From positions 11,525,885 through 11,589,884 of the forward strand of contig NC_092029.1 of the NCBI RefSeq assembly GCF_042242105.1: 64,000 bases of DNA, read 5' to 3'. The translations under genes were made by a program, and so were the position numbers. The notes below the pieces were generated by a model. The model was not told the DNA's origin. It made no database searches and saw only the letters and a list, made by a program, of their open reading frames with translations. This DNA comes from Pempheris klunzingeri. Its lineage: Eukaryota > Chordata > Actinopteri > Acropomatiformes > Pempheridae. Shown here piece by piece: positions 35,204-63,169 of the stretch (the first letter of the stretch is position 1; each line of letters begins with the position of its first letter).

Positions 35204-38200
35204 CCTGTTCCAGGTAGCCCAACGTGGGAAGGGAGGTGAGGGGTACAGGCTCACAAAGAGGAGGAATTTTATTGGGCAGTTTCTGGTCCCAGTAGGTTTC
35301 AGGAGTCCTTTGAAGATCAACACCAACTTTCACTTTCACTTATAATGGACAAATAATATCTCTCATACACTGTAATACAACATCTTTATTAAAAATAGTA
35401 GGAAGACTTACCCTTGTAAAGAGAAAACATGGCTAAAACATTTCTGAAATATAAAAAGAGATGGCACTGCACCTCAAAAACTTGTCCTGTTTCTGCTTTG
35501 TCTCAAAGACGTAGATTCGTTCTCTGTATTCGACAGCATACTCCATCTTTCCTTGAACCAGGGCTTCATACCTACAGGCAAATACACCTTAAATGAAAAC
35601 TTCTATCAATCCATTAATAATTAATGCCAATCATGCATCCATATTGACAGTTTCATTTGTTTGTATTAAAGTGATCTCTTAAAAGTAGCTGACATATTGG
35701 TACACAGTATAGATTGGCCGTCTGTCCTTTGCACTGACTGATCTTGTTTTGGGTCTCATACATGACAAACAGTGACTAATCATGTATGTGTCAGAATTAG
35801 CTTTCTCTACTGAGTTGAGGAGAGCATATGCTTTCAAGCAAGTAGAGTTCGATTTGAACTACGGATGAAGATTATACCTTTGCTTTCCATCCAGATAAGT
35901 GACTGGACAGAAGCCCCTCATCTCAACTTGCTGTGGGAACCTGTTCTTCACCTGAATCTCAGTTAGCTTTGCTGGCAGCAGGTGTTGTTGTGGGAGAGTG
36001 TGCGGACAGCCAGGAGTCACAAACTGATCTGGAGTGGTCAGGAACCACTGTGGTGGAGAGAGCAGCTTCAGTCACAGTAAACATAATTGCTTGATACATC
36101 TGCAAAAATGACTGTATAATTGTTTGGCATTTTGTTTATCGTGCACAATTTCATAGTATGATAAGTAATGAAATCCACTGGATGATGACAGAACTCGCAC
36201 AAAAGTTGGAATATCTGGAAAGATGCTCATCTACACTGACCTCTAAATGGTCTTCACCGCACATTTTGTAATACATTCCTCTGTATTCAGCTGCATGTGT
36301 TAAGGCTTCGGTCTCTGAGCAGTCCACCAGGTGGTGATGTAGAGCCAGGCAGACAGGGCAGTGCAGGCCAAACTCCCCAAGCTGACACTGCAGCTCCTTG
36401 GGTGTGATGCACAGTCTGTTAATGCAGGCTGCTTGTCCTACAAAGTAAAAGGATGATGATTCAATTTTTGTCATCATACAGTATTTGGCACGTCATTTTA
36501 CTTTAGGTGTAAAAAGCCCTCCTGAGCTGATGCGTGGATACGTTATTAGCACTTACTGCCGTGCGTCCTCTCCAGGTAGCTGTGGATGTTTTTCATGCTG
36601 ATGCTGACCTCCTTTATAATGCTGTTCCAGGTCCACCATTGGCTCTTTAAGCCATCAAGCAGGATATAGTTCTGATACTGTTGTTGGAAGTGTTTCCTCA
36701 CATGCTCCACCTCTTGCTTGTAACAGGAGTTACGAATGTGGATGATCTCGGAGCTGTCATGCATCAGGTGAGGCCTGCAGTGGGAGGAAAAGGATTATTA
36801 TTACTATACTATATTACTATATTAACTTCGAACTTAACTGCGATTTTTCTCAAACTTATGATTTCTGAAAAAAACAACTTGTAAATGTTTTTTCTATAGT
36901 TGCTATTGATGTGCGTTCTCTGACTTGTTAGGCTTCATCTTATCCACAAGGCCTCTCTTCAGCACCTCCACTGTGTCCAGTTCCAGCTCAACTACTATCA
37001 TGGGGATGATGCTGTGAGACCCCATCAGCTCTGCCTGCTTAAGTGTCTTTGGAAAGCCATCCAACACGTACCTTGAATGCCAAAGAGGTGAAAATTATTG
37101 TCACAAGCACCCTTAAGCTGGAGTAAGAGCGTGCAACACGTGCAGATTTCTTGACAGTAAGTACGTCGCGCTTACCCTCGAGTGCTGCTGACGGAGCTTA
37201 AGAGCGCCACCTCCAGACACTGAATGGCCAGTTTATCAGGCACAGTAAGTCCCTTACAGAGGTGCTTTTTCATCTGAACAGCAAGATCAGTGTGCTCCTG
37301 AGTGTTCAGCACCATGCGCATGACAGAGCCAATGGAGAGACAAGCTAGGCCATATTTCTGAGCAAACATCTGTGCCACTGGAGAGAGAAGCAAAGTGAGA
37401 TAAATGAAGACTGTGAGGAAAGAATGAAATATGCATAGTGTAAACGATACAGTGCTGAGTGGATAATTTTTGAGCTGTCTTGAGTCTTACCAGTGGTCTT
37501 TCCAGATTTGGGTGGTCCAACAACAGCGATTTTAACTGGAAGGGACGGCGTGGGCTTTGGCTGCCTTAGATACTTCAAGGGGTTCAGCATAAACGTACTG
37601 CGGTTCGTCTTAGATTCAAAGAAGTAAATATACTGATGGAAGATCAGAGGATATGTGGCATTGAGAGGCCACTGCAGAGGCTGGATCAAATCTCTCTCTT
37701 TGTATTGCTGTGGAAGGGGGGGTGTGAGTGAATAAAACGGCATGTTACAATACACTTTCTGCCATAATTTGACGGAGTTCTGATGATTAATATGTCAAAA
37801 CAGAGAGAAGGTACTGCAAGTTACTAGTATTTGAACTTTTATACTTCACAAATTTTTATTGATAACAAAAATCATGGCCTCATCCGTACCTTTACAGGGT
37901 CCCAGCAGCCAAAGGCACTGTGGCGTTTGTAAGAGGAGAGCAGCAGCTTATGTGCCAGGCTGTACGAGATGGGTTGGCATTGTTGGAAGAGTGACTCCCT
38001 GTTGGTCAGCAGGGGCTGGATCTTCTGGAGCAGCTGATGCCGCACGATCCGGGACTTGCGAGACGCATTGATTGACACTTTGGGTATGTTTTGTTCGCTC
38101 AGGAGCTCCTGATGATAAAACAGCACAAAGCAGAATGTATGGGGGCGAGTAACGTACAATATGTGAACATAAATCAAATAAGTTTACCCTAAGTCCAGTC

Positions 38201-41200
38201 AAAAATAACACTTTAAAAGTGAGTAACGTCTGATACTGACAATTTGTTTCACGCATTACCTTGTTTGTTATGGCTGATAAATCTCAGACTATTGTAAAAC
38301 TAGTTTAAATCTATGTAACTTATGCAGCATATGTAACTCTGTTGACTGTCACTAAAATAAATGTTGAATAATAGCAGAAATTGTATGGCTGAGGGAACCA
38401 AATATGCATGTCTGCGTCGTTAATTGCTGTTGTTGGGTTTTGTGTCTTTGTACCGTCACAGAGAGGCTGTTTTCATCCATCACGAAACGCTCCTCTATCT
38501 CCATCCCCAGCCTCTCAGACGCTGTCTCCTCAGTCTCCTCATTCTCAGAGTCATCAGTATCCTCTTCTACAGGAAACTCCTCCATCAGCATGGCCTCAAT
38601 CTCATCCTCTATGCTGCCTGCATCTTGATCCTCTTCATCATCTTCTTCATCATCCTCATTATAGCTGAACTGATGGTTTAGGAGGTATGAGATAGGAGGT
38701 GTTAAGCAGCGATGGAGATTGGATGTCAGTGGTTAAGATGGGTGTGCATACCTTTGTTTTGGCTGCCTTAGTGCCTTGCTCTGCCATGAGTTCCTCCCTC
38801 CTCTTGGCAATGTCCTCCTCCTGTTCAAAAGAAATAGTTAGAATTGTACAAGATACTCACACATCTATAGTCGTTGTCAGGACAGAAAGCAGGAACAATG
38901 CTAGATGGTAAATTTGGCAGAAAATTATTCCTCAAAGTTGTTACTTGCTTACCCTGTTCTTCTTACGTAGTTCCCGAAGAAGGTTCAGTTGTGCTTGCCG
39001 GTTGCGGCGCCATTCATACCATTTCTCAAGGTATGTTGGCAACAGGCGCTTCTGAACATCAGAGACCTCCACCTCCATGATTACCACAATGTCAGGGAGA
39101 AGCTGTTGCTGCAACATGTAATGCACCTCATCAGAATTGCAAGGGAAGCCCTCCAAAATAAAACCTGTAGACCTACAAGGTAGAGAGGGTAAACAAATAA
39201 CCTTGTGTTGTCAGGTGTTTGGAAAAGCACAAAACAATACACCACATGGTAGCACATGTACATGTACATATGTGTATGAATAATAAGCATCTATGATGAT
39301 TGTAGGTTTCAAGAGTAAAATATATATGGAAGTGTTTATGTGTTGCAGTCTGTATATGTAGCCTGTGTTCTTATGAGCTGAAAGACTGAGAGAGAAGGCA
39401 TGGGAGATTTATTTAAAAGAAAGTATTCTGGGTAAAATTCATTTGCTTTCTTGTCGAGTTAGATGAGAAGATTGGTACATTTCTGACATGCAGCAGTTGT
39501 ATATTCTCATCAATCCAAAATGTCAAACTTTTCCTTTAAGGAGGGGCAAGAATGATGCATTATTGTGCGTGTGTGTACAACTACATGTATGGTTCCTGTT
39601 TCCAGTATGGTGCGATAACCATATCCAGGATCTGTGGAGTCAGTGGGTGTCCACCAGACAGGTAGGCTTTGATGGCCCTTTCCTCATCAGTCAGCACCAC
39701 TTCCTGCTGTAGACACATAAAAACAAATATGCAATAATTCAATGTCAAAATCTCATAATTTGCCACAATGAGAGGCACCATAATACTAGAAAGGTTGTCA
39801 CAGAGATAGTTCATCAAACTGACCTCCATGCTATTCAAGCTGGTGGAGGAATCCTCCGTCCCCTTCTCGTCCTCATCCTCCCTCCTGGCTTCCCTTATCA
39901 GGGCCTCCAAGTCTTTAGTAGACTCCTCTGAAGACTCTACCTCGTCAGCATACGGTACTCGCTTCTTTGTTTTGGCCATGATGAGCGTTTGGAGTTGCTC
40001 TCTGAACTGAATGTGGAAAATGCCAAGCTGCTGGGCGAGCCACTCACCATGAGTGGTCTTCCCTGCCCCACGGGTGCCGAGCAAAAAGATCCGCATTGCA
40101 GGAGGCTTGGATAGAAAAAGGAATTAGACTAGTTATTTTTTTTTGTTTTTCTTACAATTAATTTTTCTTTCCCTTCTCATGACAGCTTGTACCTTGACAG
40201 GCTCAGTCTGTGCAACAAATTGTGCAGGGTTTTGAAGGAAGGAGTCCCTGGCTTCCTGGCTGGAGAAATAGTAGGTCTTCTCACGATACTTGGCTGCAAT
40301 GTCATCCATGCACGGCCACAGGACGTTATGTTTTTTTAAGGCCACAGGGCAGAAATGTTGGGTATCGCCTAATAGTCTCTTGGCTGTTGTGCCCTCCTAT
40401 TTTTGTTGAGAGGAAGAAGATGGTATTAGAGGTTTCTTTATATAATTGTCATCAAAGCAGTGAGACAGGCCTGTCTCTTCAATTATTAACAAGATTATGA
40501 AGCTGTAGTTTATGAAAAGGTCACTGACTAGCGTGTTAGATAATGATTGCTCTGTTTACTGACTTCATCCTCCTCCTCTACCGCATTATCATCAGCATTG
40601 CTTTCCTCGGCTCTTTCCAGCTCAGTTAACGCCTCGATATCCTCTGTTTCCTCGTTCAGGTCCATCGCTGACAGCTCCCAGGACACATACTGATAGGGTT
40701 CTGAAGATCATACATGTAAACTAGATTGGACTGAGAGTTTTTCTCACAAAAATTTAAAAGCATTCATCCTAAGTATATCACAATTTTGGGTCATAAAACT
40801 AGAATAGATTAAATAAAGTTTGTTTACATAAAAAATATCCTTTTATTGCCTAAAACAAATGTTGTGACAAATGTTACACTTTCACTTTGATGTAAATTCT
40901 TGTTATTATTAATTTCATACTCATAGTGATAGTATAGTAAAGAAAACACTGATGAATGCAATTCTTAGTGTCCCATACATTACACAAAAAGTGTGTCACT
41001 CTTGTTTAAGATAGAATAAGAAAATAAACACCAATATCATTTACCTAAAACCTGACCTGTCCATACATAGCAACAAAAATTCAAGACTATGATTGGCACT
41101 TCAAGAAGGGGTACACTCACTCTCCATCTGAGAGACCATCTCTTGAAGCAGGTCCTCAGGGCTTTTGCCACCAATTTCCAGTACTGAGTGGGCCACAGTT

Positions 41201-44200
41201 AAAACGGATAGCATGTTCCCTGATTCGGCTACAAACTGTTGCAGTTGCAGTTTATAGTCATTCATCTCCGGGCCATCTGGGTAACCCAACTCAGTTAGTA
41301 CCACAGCTTGAGCAACACAGAGGGGAGAAGGAGATGGAGAGAGTTAAAGTTCTTTCACTTCAGTGCTGGTTTTAATGCACTTGCATTTACAAAGGGAATA
41401 TTTCTTCTCTTATAACCGAGTCATACAAATGAGCATTTTTGATCTGAGAAACAACTGTATGTAATGTCACACCTTCCTTCTTGATCATGTTAGGGTGTGC
41501 AGGGCTGGTGGTGTCAGTTTGTTCAGGATTTTCTATAAAGGAAATTAATGAATGCTTTAAAATCAATGTTGGACCAAATTCCGCTGGATCAGGGAGCTTC
41601 TGTGAATTTAGGTTGCTTTGCATAGAGTGACAAATAGTACCTTCAGTCTCTTCAGCAACTGTCTCTAGATTTGTTTGCAGTCCTGCACGCTCTACCTCTG
41701 ATTGTTGCTCCATCTGGCTTCTAAAATGGAGAGAAATTAAACACAAAATCTACATTAACAATCCATTTCAGACATGACGTCTGACAAAACTGAACAGCAT
41801 CTTTGCACTTGCACTCACAGGGTCTGTTTCTCCTTCCCAGATTGTTCATCCTGCAACCTCTTCCTTACCGCTTTGTCCACGCTCTCCTTGTTCACCTCGT
41901 ACAATCTCCTCAAAACTGCTCAACACATTCAAGTGCAATGATACACGAACTGTCAAAACTCAAATAGAGACTCAAGTCTATATATTCACATAAAACAACA
42001 ACTAGTTATGTGTTCCTGTGTCGCGTACCCTGATTTCCATCACTGTCTCTGAGACAGAAGAGGATGTCTGGCAGGATTCCAGCTTGCTGTAAGGCTCCCA
42101 ACTGGGAAAAGTTCTGGGGAAAGTTGTAAAGCACCCAGCCAGTCCTGACGTCTGCATCAGTGTCAGCCTCTTCGATCTGTAACATCAGGATTACTAGCAA
42201 AACCACTGCAAACTGTTTAGTGATGCACCATACATCTAAATTCCCAACTCAAGCTAAATGATTAGTTAAACTTCAGGGGGCTCATTAATGTGGTTTAACC
42301 TTAACATCATGTTTACAGTAAGCTATAAATCTGAAATTGCAACATTTATTTTGTCTAATCAGTCGTTTTTTGACACACCTCTTTTATACGCTTCTGCAGT
42401 ACTTCAGCATACAGGCTGAAGGGTGGTGTGGTCATATGTTTGGCTTCTTCGAGTGCCGTGAGCACTATGGCTTGTACTTCTGGATGCTCCTCTGTCACTA
42501 AGAACAGCAGAAAACATTTATACACAAATATGTTGTTAAATAATCTCTCACACTGAGTTCCTAAACACTGGGACACAACATAGCATTACCAGACTACCAT
42601 TTGTGATATGTAGAGAATATGTAAAAGATTTAAAAAGTAGTAAATTATCCATGTCTGTACATGCATGTGTTTGTGACAGAGAGCTAAAGAAAATATTTTA
42701 CATCTTACCTTCAACAGAATTAGTTTCATCTGATGAAATAAAATAAGAGAACATTAATTCTGTGTATGACAGTATGCATCACATGTTCATCATCATCAAC
42801 AAACACTTGCCTGAATTCTGTCTGCCATCCTGCTCCATCTTCACCTTGATTTTCTCAATAGCAACCTGAGTTGTCTCCTCTTTGATTTTGTCAAGCCTCT
42901 CCTGCTCAACCTTGGCCAAAACCGGCTGCACCAGTTCCTTAATATCAAGCACCAACGCATTGTAGTGCTGAGCTAGAAGCTTACATAGAGTGCTTTTCCC
43001 TGCCTGTGGAGGTCCAATGATGGAAACTCTGCAAGGGGCCCTGCACATTGTAGGAAGCAAGTACCGTCTGGGATTTGTGATCAGCTTCTGGTAGGCCTCC
43101 TGAGATGAGAGCATGTACAGTTTGTCCTGAAAGCTGCACAGGGATTAAAATGAGAGTTGGTTGACATTTTCAGCCGCTCTCACTTAAAGTGGGTAAAGTC
43201 CTCAACTGGTCATGGCCTACAAAAGATCACTCACCCCACACATAATTCAGGCTTGCCAGGAATGACCTTGCCTTCCTTTAGAGCAACAGGACAAGTTCCA
43301 CCCCAGCGGCTCCTTCGCCAGCGAAAGCCAGGAGCCACAACCCTGGAGGAGGACATAGTTCTCAGTAGGTCGTCCTGGAAAAGAGATGGATTTAAATTTA
43401 ATTACTGGTTAAATTAGAAAGTAATTCAGTGGAGGTAGTATGTCCAAAATGCCTGTTAGTGCCCCATTTACAAAAGCCAGCTAACAGATACCCAGAGCAA
43501 CATTTATTCCTGCATCAGCATCACCTGTGTGTTTATAGCTCACATAGTTTGTTTTCAATATTATATGCTACTTAAAATACTATATGTGTTTTGAACTAAA
43601 ATACAAATATGGTCACTAATGGCTGACCGTGTCAGTGTCCTCTGGCAATTCATCACCATCAGTCTGGTGGAGGAGGACTGGAACAGGGACACGCTTTATT
43701 GCCATGGATCCAAGACGGGACATCACAGACTAGAGACAAAACAAACTTGAGTCAGCCCAACGAATACATGTCTGACTGAACTTGCACATTTAAGGTCAAG
43801 GCCTCACAGTTAAGCCAGACTAACAATACCAAAACGTTCTACGGTGATAAAAAATCAATTCAACAGCAATATGACATGCATATTCATATTCTTTATTATA
43901 TTGTTTGCTATACTATTCCTGCAGGTGGTTCATTTACCGAGTGCAGCACTTCAGGAGTGTTGTTTCCATCCAGCTCCAACAGGTAAAGAAGGTTGTGGTT
44001 CGTCATGTAGTCCTAAAACAATATCAATTCACTTACAATGTCTTAGACATCACTGGCCTGATTTTGACGAAACATGAAACAGCGATGCATCTCTACACTG
44101 AATCATAAACTTTAAAGACAAAGACCAAGAATTATGACTGTAAGAAATGGATAGCTTCATTTCAGCCCAATTAATAGCTGAAATATGAGTGAGGAGTGAC

Positions 44201-45980
44201 ATGTTTGTTAGATTTTATTGATTCTCAGAATTTCTGGGTAACTTACCTCCAGTGGTCTGAGCATGGTATCCTTGTACATGTTGATTCTAGGAAAAGAATA
44301 TCTGGCCAAATTCTCTGGCGTCCACACCAGCTGGTCAATAACATCCTTTTGGAGCTCCTCTTCCAAAGGCTGCAAGGAAAAAACAAGTTAAGGATAATAG
44401 GAAATTATGGCTTGACAGCTTTCTTGTTTAAGAATGAGAAACTTTATTAGAATGAAAAAAAGTCAAAGACAAAGTCAAAATCAAACTTGTTACTGTGTCC
44501 AAATGATAGGGGAATGCAGTAAATAATACCAATCGCCCACTGACTCATACCTGCTCCTGCTCATCCTCCACGTCCTCCTCCTTGTTCTCTTTCTTGTTAA
44601 ACACCTCCTCTCGCTTCCACTGATCCCTGTTGTACAGCTGTCCTGTCTCTGGGTGCTGCTTCAGTCCTGACAGCCTATAGACCAGGTCCTTGTCTGCACA
44701 CTGGTGAAAGACGGGAGTGTTAAGCTCATCATCAAACCAATCTCAGATGTACAAATCTGTCAGAATGTGAACGTTCAAAATGCAATGTTAAAAATTGAAT
44801 TATAGAAAGAAAAGATACTGAATAGAGGACATATGAAACCTTGATGTTGATGATAAAATCAGGTGTTAGTTTGAGGTTTTTGATCAGCTCAATCTGCTCT
44901 TGAATCTTCAGACACTCCTCCGACATGAATGGCAGGCAGCTCAGTACATACCCTGCATTAAAACATGTATTATCAAGTGTAAGCAGTGGCAGAGCTCCTA
45001 TAATCATGATTTAAATTATGCAATTTGCATTCATGATCACACAATTTACCATAGTGCTCCACATCTGGTGAGTTCAGCCTGGCAAGTATCAGCTGGAGTA
45101 CCATGTCTTCTGGTATACTTCTCCCCTCAGATAAGATATTCAAGAGCTAAAATGGTCAAAAAAAAGAAGTTCATAAACCACAAAACACACACACACACAC
45201 ATGAATATACAAGACAGGGACAGTTAACCACAGACTCACCTCTATGCCTTGCTTTGTTTTATTTTTAACATGTGTGTTGAGCAGGTCTGTGTCTGGAATA
45301 TTAGAAAAGCAGATGTGAAATATCCACATCATGTTAGCACAAAGACCAGGAATTCAGAAAATGCTCTTACCATCAATTAAGATACACTTCCAGGAATCTG
45401 CAATTTTTTTGGCCAAGGTGGATTTGCCAACACCCTGCCACAAAAAAAAAGCACAGATATGATGCAGATTCACTGGGTCACATCACATGGAAGCTATCAG
45501 AAAAAGGTGAAAGTGTTTGGGTGTAATTGTGGAAGTTAGAAGTGTGTGTGTGTGTCCATAGTAAGGGAGAGACATTACCGGCCTTCCAACTATGATGAAG
45601 CAGGTTGGTTTGTCTAGAAGACTCTCTATTTCAGCTTCATCCTCCAGTAGGTTGTCCACTAAACGGTGTACTTGAGCTTATTGGATATTAGTGTACAGGG
45701 AGGATTAAAAGTCACAAACAGAACCGTGAAGGACGCCATCGGCTGGCAGTTTCTTGAAACATGCCTGACGGCCTGGTTATCTGGCTAACTATTTGTCTGT
45801 TATATTATTTTAACATTAGCTAGATGCCTGTGTCACTCCTCATCACTTCATGCCTGAACCTAAATCAACCTGAGCAAGACTGCGGACCACACAGTCTGAT
45901 GAGCCACCAAATACGCTGTAAAAAAGTGAATTAACTGTCATAAACTCAGCAGAAGTGCACTTACTGTTCTTTTGAGACAT
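34590..45980 (-). CDS. ak9: Adenylate kinase 9 (four-P-loop nucleoside kinase)
   Basis: AK9 transfers phosphate between nucleoside mono-, di- and triphosphates. Coding exons: 45965-45980, 45579-45670, 45371-45434, 45240-45292, 45050-45146, 44840-44952, 44551-44700, 44247-44369, 43938-44012, 43628-43729, 43235-43374, 42811-43133, 42709-42729, 42379-42497, 42029-42176, 41819-41915, 41641-41720, 41473-41532, 41121-41306, 40564-40700, 40193-40396, 39824-40105, 39585-39706, 38953-39172, 38752-38820, 38454-38669, 37890-38108, 37491-37707, 37176-37377, 36925-37071, 36557-36774, 36241-36437, 35878-36047, 35473-35571, 35205-35307, 34956-35070, 34590-34798. They total 5205 nt, 1734 aa (human about 1911). 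P-loops: GRPGVGKS 34-41, GPPQAGKS 382-389, GTRGAGKT 810-817, GPPKSGKT 1240-1247, with acidic linkers (38454-38669). Exon 2 has two in-frame acceptors 12 nt apart. One intron is GC-AG. Confidence 0.95.
35139..35202. repeat. (GT)32 microsatellite abutting an ak9 splice donor
   Basis: Thirty-two TG units end at 35202. The ak9 donor dinucleotide is 35203-35204, so on the ak9 strand the intron reads CAG|GT followed directly by (CA)32 from position +3. Confidence 0.97.
39400..39542 (+). repeat. Short copy of the TTAGATGA-type repeat in ak9 intron
   Basis: The left end TTTAAAAGAAAGTATTCTGG, the body CATTTGCTTTCTTGTCGAGT and TTAGATGAGAAGATTGGTAC, and the right end AATGTCAAACTTTTCCTTTA match the two ends of a familiar fish element, whose ends are inverted copies (TTAAAGGAATAGTTTGACAT form). 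The middle is missing, so this looks like an internally deleted MITE. Confidence 0.6.
42709..42729 (-). other. ak9: 21-nt ak9 microexon
   Basis: The exon is only 21 bases (codes DETNSVE across its junctions), between TTTCATCAG and GTAAGATG. It is required to join the preceding exon (ending AATTCAG at a GC donor) to the exon starting TGACAGAGG in frame. It adds seven polar or acidic residues in a linker and could be skipped without changing frame. Confidence 0.7.
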
Positions 45981-46577
45981 TCTTTTATCCGTATTTGAAC
46001 CAATCTAAGCTTTAATTATTGTTTGTTAATTAGCATTAACTATGTTACTTAGGTTTAGCTAACCTAACCTAACGTTAGCCATCCAAGGTTGACAGTCACC
46101 GGATACTGTTACCATAGCGACAAACAAACTATGGGGGGTAGCTTTCCGTATTACAGTTAATATATCACTGGTTACTTTATGCCTTGATATTGAAGTTTTC
46201 ACGCTAAAAGGTTTGTTTTAACTTTGTTTCGGTCTCAAACACCTACAGGCTTCTCTGCGAGTGAACAGACACAAAGACACAGACCAGCACTTCATGCGTC
46301 TTTTACGAATCGCGTTTTCAGCCCTTCGAGCTTTTTGACTCTGCGAGGCACCGTATCAGTTGACATGGGCTCGCTCCAGTCATTCATGACAGTCACCTGA
46401 CTAAAACAAATTCATGCTGCCTGCTCCTATGTGCTAGCCGTAAACAATTGAGCAAGTTACATATATATTTAATGCTTTAAAAGGGTTCAAAGATCTTGTA
46501 TTGACTGCCAGAGAAGATGCGTATTATCATCCCCGGAGATGACTTGTGGCTAACGCAGCTAGCTAGCTAAATTAATG
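45981..46577. promoter_or_regulatory. Shared ak9/fig4 promoter region
   Basis: ak9 starts leftward at 45980. fig4 runs rightward from a leader exon ending at a GTGAGT donor (46578). The two leader ends are therefore within about 0.6 kb, a classic head-to-head arrangement. The stretch has more CpG and GC than the introns around it, especially 46240-46400. It contains an X-box at 46108-46121. No TATA box is obvious in either direction. Confidence 0.6.
46108..46121. promoter_or_regulatory. RFX X-box motif
   Basis: GTTACCATAGCGAC fits every position of the X-box consensus RYYNYYATRRNRAC bound by RFX factors, the master regulators of ciliary genes. It lies 128 bases upstream of the ak9 ATG, the usual distance for ciliary targets. 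The motif is seen directly; binding is inferred. Confidence 0.55.
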
Positions 46578-46782
46578 GTGAGTAACATAAATTTACTTAG
46601 CTAGGAAACGCTGTGGGCCAAAATAAGATGCACACAAAGGCCAGAAATGTCAGGATTAACTTTGTATATCCAGACTTTTTTTTGTGTTTTTATGATGTGA
46701 AGTGATAGATTAACATATTGCATTTCGTTCGCTTCTCCAGCTCTTTGTTATCCCTTCTGGATTGTGACTGGAGAATACAGGG

Positions 46783-63169
<16,387 letters not shown>

